From an uncultured Cellvibrionales bacterium (GTDB lineage: Bacteria > Pseudomonadota > Gammaproteobacteria > Pseudomonadales > Dasaniaceae): DNA of 64,000 nucleotides. The notes beneath the pieces were generated by a model. The model was not told where the DNA came from. It searched no databases and saw only the letters and a program-made list of their open reading frames with translations. Positions 15,615-22,765 of the stretch are shown here, piece by piece. The position numbers and the translations under genes are program-made. Each line of letters starts with the position of its first letter. Position 1 is the stretch's first letter. Location of the stretch: contig CAJVZD010000007.1 in the NCBI GenBank assembly GCA_913019905.1, positions 99,728 through 163,727 on the forward strand, in the 5' to 3' direction.

Positions 15615-17333
15615 CTAATCATTTGTCTGTAAAGCGGCCTCTCCGTCGATATTCTCGCCGTTATCAATAAAGAGAATCGCATCGTGAATGGTTGAGAACA
15701 TACATTGTTTGTTCAGATGGTCATGTAAGGAGGAGCATTTAATTGCGTCCCTTACCGGTCCAATCGCATTACTAATACAGAACTCTACATCTTGATTCCT
15801 GAAATTTTCTATCACCTGTTGCAACATCAGTATCGCGGTACTGTCCACGCTATTGACCGCTTCAGCATCAAAAATGACATACTTTAAAGACTGGGTTTTC
15901 CGCGATTTTACCCAGGCATAAAGCCGCTGTACAAAATAGTCCTTATTAGCAAAATAGAGAGGTGCATCAAAACGAAATATCAGTACATCATCACGGACGA
16001 CCGCTTCGGTAAAACGGTTAACATTACGAAAAAGTCGCCCTCCTTGAATCGCCCCAAGCTCAGTCATATGGGGATTGGCAGTATTGTATAACACCATAAA
16101 TATCGACAAGGTCACTCCTATCAGTAAACCTTGTTGCACACCGAGCACTAAAGTAATGGAAAACGTCGCCAGCAAAATGAAAAACTCTCGTCGGTTTTGC
16201 CTGAACAGGTCGCGCATTTGTCCGTATTTGAAGAGACCGGCAACGGAAATAATGATTATCGCCGACAGCAAAACTTTTGGCGGGGGGTAACTGGTAAAAA
16301 AGGGCGTAAGAAAAAAGATGGTGATGAGTATAAAAAAGGAAGATACCAACGCAGACACCTGAGTTAATGCGCCGGCGCCTCTGAATGCGGCACTTCTAGA
16401 AAAACTGGCAGACACGGGAAACGCTTTGAAAAAAGCGCCGACAAAGTTAGCTGCACCGACCGCCAACAACTCCTGATTCGGTTTGGCAGTAATCCGATCG
16501 GTGGGGTTTTCCTGAGATTTACAGATAGACATGGTGCCAACATACCCCATCAATGCAACCGTCATTGCGACGGGCACCAGGTCTTTGAGATCAGCCAGAG
16601 AGGTTTGAGGTATCGATAGCGCAGGAAGCCCCTGGGGAATCGACGAGACCACGTCAACACCGTAACCTTGAATATTCCAAAGGCCGGAACAAATCATACC
16701 TACCACCAGCAAAATCAGTGAATAGGGCAAACCGGGCCATAATTTCTTGGGATAGATCATAAACAACAGACCCGCAAGACCGATGCCTATCGTGACCCAA
16801 TTCCAATTATTCATTTCCAGCACAAGTTGATAAAGCAATTCAAAAATATTGCCGCCAACCACGTCTATTCCGAGCATACTTTCAAACTGACTGCTCATTA
16901 TGATGAGTGCTGCGGCTGAGGTATAACCGACAATAACGGGATACGATAGAAAATTGGCGATAAAGCCAAATTTGATGAATCCAAAAAAGCACTGAATTAA
17001 ACCGACCATTAAAGTCAGGGTGATGGCAAGCTCAAGGTATTTATCGCTGCCCGGCTCAGCCAATACACTTAAACCTGTAATGATCAATATGGAATCGAGA
17101 GCAACGGGTCCCATGGAAATTTTGTTAGATGTACCCAGTAGAGCATAAATAACGGGAGGAAATATGCAGGCATACAAGCCATACTCGGGCGGTAGTCCTG
17201 CCACTATAGCGTAACCCATACCCTGCGGTATGAGCATGACAGCAATGGTAATACCGGAAAAAAGATCGTGTTTGAAAATACCTTGATTATAACCTCGCAA
17301 CCACAATAGCCCGGGAAATAATTTGTACCACAT
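15615..17333 (-). CDS. SulP family anion transporter with STAS domain
   Basis: 572 residues from ATG 17333, chosen because AAGGGAG lies 9 bases upstream. The longer frame from 17408 would only add an unlikely basic leader. The transmembrane half has the SulP opening (DLFSGITIAVMLIPQGMGYA, then AGLPPEYGLYACIFPP) and about 12 helices. The C-terminal STAS domain (about 435-550) has YVIFDAEAVNSVDSTAILML. SulP proteins move sulfate, bicarbonate or dicarboxylates. Next to an oxygenase that might release sulfite from a sulfonate, an oxyanion role is tempting but unproven. Its promoter shares the divergent region with the aldo-keto reductase. Confidence 0.92.
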   Translation of the reverse strand: MWYKLFPGLLWLRGYNQGIFKHDLFSGITIAVMLIPQGMGYAIVAGLPPEYGLYACIFPPVIYALLGTSNKISMGPVALDSILIITGLSVLAEPGSDKYLELAITLTLMVGLIQCFFGFIKFGFIANFLSYPVIVGYTSAAALIIMSSQFESMLGIDVVGGNIFELLYQLVLEMNNWNWVTIGIGLAGLLFMIYPKKLWPGLPYSLILLVVGMICSGLWNIQGYGVDVVSSIPQGLPALSIPQTSLADLKDLVPVAMTVALMGYVGTMSICKSQENPTDRITAKPNQELLAVGAANFVGAFFKAFPVSASFSRSAAFRGAGALTQVSALVSSFFILITIFFLTPFFTSYPPPKVLLSAIIIISVAGLFKYGQMRDLFRQNRREFFILLATFSITLVLGVQQGLLIGVTLSIFMVLYNTANPHMTELGAIQGGRLFRNVNRFTEAVVRDDVLIFRFDAPLYFANKDYFVQRLYAWVKSRKTQSLKYVIFDAEAVNSVDSTAILMLQQVIENFRNQDVEFCISNAIGPVRDAIKCSSLHDHLNKQCMFSTIHDAILFIDNGENIDGEAALQTND

Positions 17334-17714
17334 AGCCTTAAACTCCCTTAAACCCGTAAAACAGAATCTTAATACTAACGCAAGAACACCACCGAGACGC
17401 ACTCGCAAACCATTGTCTGATGAAAAACGCTATATTTCGAACACATCAGATACTTAAACTCTCAGCCCAGTAACATCCCACCCACGCTTTTCTCGAATCC
17501 GCGCTAACATGGTGAATCGATCCAGAAATAACAGATCAAAGCTCTTAGCCAGCCCATAGGCTGCGCCGTAACATTGACTCATGATATTCAGCGAACTCAA
17601 AAAGCTCACAATCACAGCCCCAACGGAAAAGATTAAGGAAAATTGCATTGACAAAACATATGTCTTATATAAGATACATGATATCACTAATTCTTCATTC
17701 TTTGCGAGGCGAAC
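17334..17714. other. Divergent regulatory region, SulP / aldo-keto reductase
   Basis: 381 bp between divergent genes. The reductase promoter and its operator are at the right end (17648-17675). A minus-strand open frame (17454-17732) covers the region, but it overlaps the reductase start and has no recognised family. I see no other feature. Confidence 0.5.
17648..17675 (+). promoter_or_regulatory. Promoter with overlapping operator before the aldo-keto reductase
   Basis: A perfect -35 box TTGACA (17648-17653) is followed after 16 bases by TAAGAT (17670-17675) as a possible -10 box. The palindrome TCTTATATAAGA (17663-17674) covers the spacer and most of the -10 box. A repressor bound there would exclude RNA polymerase. 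The start codon is about 40 bp downstream. Confidence 0.7.
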
Positions 17715-18674
17715 ATGTCGGACCACGATCAATCGAATATCGGACTGGGCTTATGGAAGGTCCCTAATTCACACTGCGCCGACGTGGTCTACGATGCTAT
17801 AAAAGTCGGTTACCGCCATTTGGACAACGCCTGCGATTACGGCAACGAAGTCGAAGTTGGCCAGGGAATAGCTCGCGCGATTGCCGATGGACTGTGCACA
17901 CGAGAAGAATTAACTATAGTCTCTAAACTGTGGAATACCTATCACAGCAAAGAACACGTAAAACCAGCACTGGAAAAAACCCTCGCTGACTTAGGTCTCG
18001 ATTATCTGGATTCCTACCTTATTCATTTTCCTATTGCCCAGCCATTTGTGGACTTCGAAACTCGTTACCCTCCCGAGTGGATCTTTGACCCGGAAGCCGA
18101 CACAGCTGAGATGAAAACGGCTCCCGTGCCACTCATTGAAACGTGGCGCGCAATGGAAGATTTAGTACAACAAGGATTAGTAAAAAGCATCGGCATTTGC
18201 AATTACAATTCGGGGCTTCTTAATGATTTGATGTCTTATGCCGTCATTAAACCCGCCGATTTGCAGATAGAATCTCACCCCTACTTAACCCAAGAACGCT
18301 TGATTCGTCTAGCCAAAAGCTACGGCATAAACGTCACAGCATTCTCTCCTCTGGGCGCTCTATCCTATTTTGAACTCGACATGGCAGACGCCCTGGAGTC
18401 CGTATTAACGCAAACCGTCGTCACAGAGACCGCGCAAAAACACGCTAAAACGCCGGCACAAGTCGTACTGCGATGGAATACACAACGGGGCTGCAACGTC
18501 ATCGCTAAAAGCTCTAAACTTGATCGACTAAAAGAAAACATCGACATTTTCGACTTTTCTTTGTCAGACCAGGAAATGGCCGAAATATCGGCCTTAAACA
18601 AGAATCGCCGATTTAACGATCCCGGCGACTTCTGTGAAGCCGCATTTGGTAAATTTTGCGCAATTTACGACTAA
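17715..18674 (+). CDS. Aldo-keto reductase (AKR2/xylose-reductase type)
   Basis: 319 residues, the standard (beta/alpha)8 NAD(P)H-dependent reductase of aldehydes and sugar aldehydes. The catalytic tetrad is visible: Asp37 (HLDNAC), Tyr42 (DYGNE), Lys71 (SKLW) and His104 (LIHFPI). The cofactor segment IAKSSKLDRLKEN is near 260. The C-terminal RFNDP motif is typical of the xylose-reductase group. GAGG precedes ATG 17715. A 2OG dioxygenase starts 11 bases after its stop, so the two are translated together. The reductase may reduce an aldehyde formed by the oxygenase, for instance a 6-oxo sugar, or act on the substrate first. Confidence 0.92.
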   Translation: MSDHDQSNIGLGLWKVPNSHCADVVYDAIKVGYRHLDNACDYGNEVEVGQGIARAIADGLCTREELTIVSKLWNTYHSKEHVKPALEKTLADLGLDYLDSYLIHFPIAQPFVDFETRYPPEWIFDPEADTAEMKTAPVPLIETWRAMEDLVQQGLVKSIGICNYNSGLLNDLMSYAVIKPADLQIESHPYLTQERLIRLAKSYGINVTAFSPLGALSYFELDMADALESVLTQTVVTETAQKHAKTPAQVVLRWNTQRGCNVIAKSSKLDRLKENIDIFDFSLSDQEMAEISALNKNRRFNDPGDFCEAAFGKFCAIYD

Positions 18675-18685
18675 GGGAAAGTAAC

Positions 18686-19663
18686 ATGTCATATATAGCC
18701 GAAACCATTGCCGATCTCAATTATGATGAAAGCCATTTCCCTACGGTTATCGTCAATGATGGATCTGTCCAGACTCTAGCTCAAGCACAACAGTGGGCCG
18801 CAGGGAATGCCGCATCATTGAAAAGAGAGCTTAGCTGCACCGGCGCTATTCTTTTCCGGGGATTTCCCGTCACTGATGCTGAAAGCTTTGATACTTTTTT
18901 CTCTGCATTTGACTACCCAAATTTCACGTATAAAGAGTCATTGTCCAATGCCGTTCGCATAAACCATACCGAGTATGTTTTTACCGCTAACGAAGCGCCA
19001 AAAGAAGTCGAGATTTATCTGCACAATGAAATGGCCCAGACACCAGTCTATCCCAGTATCATCTCCCTGTTTTGCGAGAATTCTGCAGACGAAGGCGGCG
19101 CAACAGTCATTTGTCGGTCTGACGTTATTTACGATGAACTGTATAAGGTAGAACCTGCGCTCACGGAAAAACTGGCAACGACCGGTGTAAAATACACAAC
19201 CCTAATGCCGCAAGAAGACTCTCCAGGATCTGGCCAAGGCCGCAGCTGGCGCGGCACCTTGAGTGTTGAAAACGCAGATCAGGCGGAAGATAAACTTCGC
19301 AGCCTGGGCTACTCATGGCAGTGGAACGAAGACGGCTCGCTTACCGCCCAAACGAAAGCGCTGCCTGCAATAAAAACGCTCGACGGTGGCCGCAAAGTCT
19401 TTTTCAACCAACTTATTGCCGCCTATAGGGGCTGGCAAGGGGTTAAGGAAAATCCGAATACCGCTCTGTGCTTTGGAGATGATTCAGCGCTGACTCAGCA
19501 CTTTCTGGATACGATGGTTACGATCTCAGATAAATTTTCGTATGACTTACTATGGCAAGACGGCGATGTTGCGATCGTAGACAACAACCTGGCGATGCAT
19601 GGCCGCCGACCCTACTCCGGCGACCGCAAACGGAAGGTATTGGTTGTGTTAGGCCGCGAATAA
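18686..19663 (+). CDS. TauD/TfdA family Fe(II)/2-oxoglutarate dioxygenase
   Basis: 325 residues from ATG 18686, chosen because AAGGGAAA sits just upstream and it leaves only 11 bases to the reductase stop. The family fold starts at LFRGFPVTDAESF (about 57-69). The iron triad is His113-x-Glu115 (YLHNEMAQ) and His305 (AMHGRRPYSG); the Arg near 314-316 would hold 2-oxoglutarate. The HxE variant is that of the clavaminate synthase/SyrP branch; classical TauD has HxD. Such enzymes hydroxylate small molecules, and hydroxylation next to a heteroatom releases sulfite, amine or alcohol. It shares the operator-controlled promoter with the reductase. The substrate is unknown. Confidence 0.88.
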   Translation: MSYIAETIADLNYDESHFPTVIVNDGSVQTLAQAQQWAAGNAASLKRELSCTGAILFRGFPVTDAESFDTFFSAFDYPNFTYKESLSNAVRINHTEYVFTANEAPKEVEIYLHNEMAQTPVYPSIISLFCENSADEGGATVICRSDVIYDELYKVEPALTEKLATTGVKYTTLMPQEDSPGSGQGRSWRGTLSVENADQAEDKLRSLGYSWQWNEDGSLTAQTKALPAIKTLDGGRKVFFNQLIAAYRGWQGVKENPNTALCFGDDSALTQHFLDTMVTISDKFSYDLLWQDGDVAIVDNNLAMHGRRPYSGDRKRKVLVVLGRE

Positions 19664-19820
19664 TACCCGCTTCCGCCTTTTACTAAACGCATGGGCTAAT
19701 GGAATGGGCTGGCTTTATCCGCGCCCGTACTTCTTTCAACCAACATAGTTCGTCATCAGCGCTTTGTACTGGATACCTGTAATGGGTACTGCGGAAAATA
19801 TTATGCACGGTACCGGTACG

Positions 19821-20684
19821 CTAATCCCCAGAACTGAGCACATCACCAACGGAAATTCTACCGACTCCCTCAGGCACAAGATAGATACCAAATAGAATAC
19901 CACCAGCATAGTCATTCTCGCGCTTGCGAAACTTGCTCAAGGTCAGCAAGGGCTCCTTGCCCCTCACCCCCGACGTCGGATCTACCGTCGTAACAATACA
20001 TCGCTCACACACCGCGACGCGATTTAAGATAAGTTCTGGAAAATTGAATGTTGGGAGATTATCTTCGACGTACGGCGCTAATCCTGAAACAACAATGTTA
20101 GCCCTGAATCTATCCATTGACAGGGGTAAGCCAGCCGCGGATCGCTTGTCACCACTCTCGTGGATTTTGTCATTGAGGTCAGCCAATGAATCTTGGCTGG
20201 TTAATAATATCGGCGCTGCATCGACAAATTTGCTTTGATCCTTATCCTGAACAGCAGAAAACTCCTCCAAGGGGAAAAACCATTTTATCGCCTGCTCGAC
20301 CCGAACAAGATTTACGCTTACCTGTAATGCATCGGATAGCCACAGCGATACTTCATCACCCATGTCCAACACAGGTACTTGTTTCGAATATATATCCACC
20401 GGTTCGCTAGCACTTCCAAGCCTTGAATCCAAAACAAAAGCCCCTTTATCCGGGAAGCTCAACCGAAGGTAATGCTCGTCGATCCATTCAGCCGAGAGCT
20501 TGTATAACAGCGGCAACTGCTTCTGACTCGCCCGCTGCCCTTCCAATAACAGGGTGAATTCGCGATCGCCAACCAAACCCATGTCCGTGACTTCAACTGA
20601 CTGTAGAGCTTGGCCACGGCAGCCTTTAATGGGATAAATAACAATCTCTGTTACCGCGGCTGTACCTTTATGCAAATCATTCAT
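19821..20684 (-). CDS. MOSC domain protein (YcbX-like)
   Basis: 287 residues. An N-terminal MOSC_N beta-barrel (VTEIVIYPIKGCRG, LVGDREFTLL) is followed by the MOSC domain with MDRFRANIVV and the conserved cysteine in CERCIVTTVDP (about 218). In E. coli YcbX-type proteins a molybdenum cofactor bound through the Cys supports reduction of N-hydroxylated compounds with a ferredoxin partner. Here no C-terminal 2Fe-2S domain is present. GAGGG lies close before the ATG. It converges on the dioxygenase gene and appears to be a single gene. Confidence 0.88.
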   Translation of the reverse strand: MNDLHKGTAAVTEIVIYPIKGCRGQALQSVEVTDMGLVGDREFTLLLEGQRASQKQLPLLYKLSAEWIDEHYLRLSFPDKGAFVLDSRLGSASEPVDIYSKQVPVLDMGDEVSLWLSDALQVSVNLVRVEQAIKWFFPLEEFSAVQDKDQSKFVDAAPILLTSQDSLADLNDKIHESGDKRSAAGLPLSMDRFRANIVVSGLAPYVEDNLPTFNFPELILNRVAVCERCIVTTVDPTSGVRGKEPLLTLSKFRKRENDYAGGILFGIYLVPEGVGRISVGDVLSSGD

Positions 20685-20950
20685 TTACCCTCACGCCCTC
20701 TAAAAAAATGGTTAAACCCCGACAGCAAAAAACTCTATCTGCGAATCACATTCACAACGCGCTGCCATTCGATAAATATTGCCAATACATTACCACTCTA
20801 CAATGAATCACCCGGACTCACCAACCCTGCGGTAAAACCGCGCCACAGTTGCGAGCTTACGTTACTGCGAACCCATTTTTAATGTAGGTCACCTTACTCC
20901 AATAAACCTGCTATTCTAAATGACTCATTACGTTTCAAAAGGAGCATCCC

Positions 20951-21385
20951 ATGGCTGAATACATTCCCCCTTCGTTAGACTGGGTCCGCAAACAAGTCGA
21001 ACTGTATGAGGGCAGTGGCGGACGCGAAGGTAACACCTTATTAGATACCGGCATGCCTTGCATCATTGTGACGCACACCGGTAACAAAACCGGCGCCATT
21101 CGCAAGATTCCCTTGATGCGAGTCGCTGTCGACAACGCCTACGTCCTTATTGGCTCGATGGGCGGCCAGCCCAAAAATCCGGTCTGGGTATATAATTTGA
21201 GAGCTAACCCGGATGTAGAAATTCGCGACCAAACTGAAGTCACGAAAATGCGCGTACGGGAAGTAAGTGATGACGAAGAACGACAGCGCTTATGGGATAT
21301 TGGTGCCCAGGCGTACCCGCCCTACAATGACTACCAAACAAAAACCTCTCGTAAGATACCTGTTTTCATCGCTGAACCGACCTAG
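20951..21385 (+). CDS. Deazaflavin-dependent nitroreductase family protein (Ddn/PF04075-like)
   Basis: 144 residues with the family hallmarks PCIIVTHTGNKTGAIRKIPL, VLIGSMGGQPKNPVWVYNL and a C-terminal YQTKTSRKIPVF. Members bind F420 in actinobacteria and reduce quinones or nitro compounds through a split-barrel fold. In gammaproteobacteria the cofactor is uncertain, since few make F420; FMN or F420 made elsewhere are both possible. AGGAG sits 6 bases before ATG. It is flanked by a divergent MOSC gene and a convergent DUF1993 gene, so it is probably monocistronic. Confidence 0.85.
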   Translation: MAEYIPPSLDWVRKQVELYEGSGGREGNTLLDTGMPCIIVTHTGNKTGAIRKIPLMRVAVDNAYVLIGSMGGQPKNPVWVYNLRANPDVEIRDQTEVTKMRVREVSDDEERQRLWDIGAQAYPPYNDYQTKTSRKIPVFIAEPT

Positions 21386-21412
21386 AACCTGATTCAGCGC
21401 TGAAGAGGAGGA

Positions 21413-21934
21413 CTAAGCTTTTAAACGGGGCATACCCATGAAATCGAGTTTGCCGATGGGTACTCCCTTCGATCGCAGGATATCGTAAGCGGTGGCTGCA
21501 TGAAAATAGACATTGGGATGAGAGAAAGAAAGGACAAAATTTGATGCACTAAATGGTAATTTGGTATCACCAAATACGAAGGTAACATCATTACCCTCCA
21601 TCGCATTAACAGCCTCAGGCGTATAGGTTTTTAACTCCGCTATCGTGTCATTAACGAGTCCTTGTAAGCCCTCGTAATCGAAATCGGGAAAGCCAGCCGG
21701 AGGGCCCAACTCACCGGATGTCAGGGCCTTAACAGTGCCTAATGAGTGGTGTACCGCGGAGATTACCTGAAAACGGAAAGGTAACATATCAGGATAAAGG
21801 CTCGTTTCGACAATTTCTGCCAGTTCGATATTGTTTTCGACACAAAAAGTCCGGCCCTTCTCAAGGAAACCCGCGACCGCGTTCAATGATTGTAAATAGC
21901 TTGCGATACTAATGTCGTAAAGTGTTGTTGCCAT
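21413..21934 (-). CDS. DUF1993 family protein
   Basis: 173 residues, matching the DUF1993 pattern: an opening LYDISIASYLQSLNAVAGFL, a central LPFRFQVISAVHHSLGTV and a C-terminal SHPNVYFHAATAYDILRSKG with GKLDFMG. The fold is related to DinB-type four-helix bundles, in which conserved His residues can hold a metal. No enzyme activity is established. It is cytoplasmic, without a signal peptide or membrane helix, and converges on the deazaflavin-family gene with a 27-bp gap. Confidence 0.88.
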   Translation of the reverse strand: MATTLYDISIASYLQSLNAVAGFLEKGRTFCVENNIELAEIVETSLYPDMLPFRFQVISAVHHSLGTVKALTSGELGPPAGFPDFDYEGLQGLVNDTIAELKTYTPEAVNAMEGNDVTFVFGDTKLPFSASNFVLSFSHPNVYFHAATAYDILRSKGVPIGKLDFMGMPRLKA

Positions 21935-22345
21935 AAGAAAAATAGTCCTGTTTTAATTGCAAATTTTGTTCGGTTCAAAAATCAGAAGAATTCAAACATA
22001 CCCAACTGAGCATCCTACTACGATTAAGCAATATTCGGTAACTGCACCATCCAAAAAAATTCACATAAATTAAAAACCTGTAAAACCTGACTTTCTTTCT
22101 ATCCCTGCAGACAAAATAGTAGACGAGAATAAACTAAGGACCGCTTATCATTGTTGGGTGTATACAGCCACTTCACCTTTTATTTAGTATTCCAATTCAT
22201 ACTCCGAGTGGAAAAGAGCTACAATGAGAGCTGATACCGTTGAATGAAAATGGTTAATATCTCCTAGAATCGTCATGTTGTTTATGCCGAAACCTGTCAT
22301 GTCACTTTGTCACGTCAGGGTGTCATGTCACGCAGTGGTAACTAT
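21935..22345. other. Intergenic region, no feature seen
   Basis: About 410 AT-rich bases between divergent genes. Near the right end short direct copies of CATGTCAC and GTCACGTC occur (about 22299-22330). I see no gene, terminator or clear operator. Confidence 0.4.
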
Positions 22346-22765
22346 ATGGTCAGACTAGACCACCTCATTATTAAAGTTAATGACCTACAAACAAGTGTCG
22401 ATTTCTACACATCGATTCTCGGTTTCTCAAACGAAGGCGAGGATGGTCCTTTTACGGTGATTAGAGTTAATCCGGAATTTCAACTTCAGTTTGCTCCTTG
22501 GGGCACCCAGGGCTTCGAGCATTACGCGTTCGCGGTCTCACCGGAACAGTTTGATCACATCTTCGAGCGCATCAGGTCGGCCGGGATTGAATACGGCCCA
22601 TCTTTTGACTCGGTAGGTTCGAACACAGGCCCTGGCGAAGAAGCTGGCGCCAAAGGTCTGGCACCGACCTTGTACTTTAACGATCCAAACAAACACCTTC
22701 TTGAGATCAGAACCTACGCAAAAAAGTTCTCTCGTACGACCACTGAACTAGGCAATTTCCTGTGA
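22346..22765 (+). CDS. VOC (glyoxalase/dioxygenase superfamily) protein
   Basis: About 139 residues forming a single VOC domain: RLDHLIIKVNDLQTSVDFYT at the start, LGFSN, a central EHYAFAV and a C-terminal YFNDPNKHLLEIRTY. The His and Glu residues would be metal ligands. This resembles the so-called VOC virulence-protein group, with no defined substrate. In-frame ATGs at 22307 and 22325 could extend it; I prefer 22346 because the domain begins directly there, although no start has a strong ribosome site. Its 3' end overlaps the convergent GGDEF-EAL gene by 18 bases. Confidence 0.82.
   Translation: MVRLDHLIIKVNDLQTSVDFYTSILGFSNEGEDGPFTVIRVNPEFQLQFAPWGTQGFEHYAFAVSPEQFDHIFERIRSAGIEYGPSFDSVGSNTGPGEEAGAKGLAPTLYFNDPNKHLLEIRTYAKKFSRTTTELGNFL

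Noticed and set aside
17454..17732. A 92-codon minus-strand frame in the SulP/reductase gap
   Set aside because: It overlaps the reductase start and its promoter, and no family or good start is visible.
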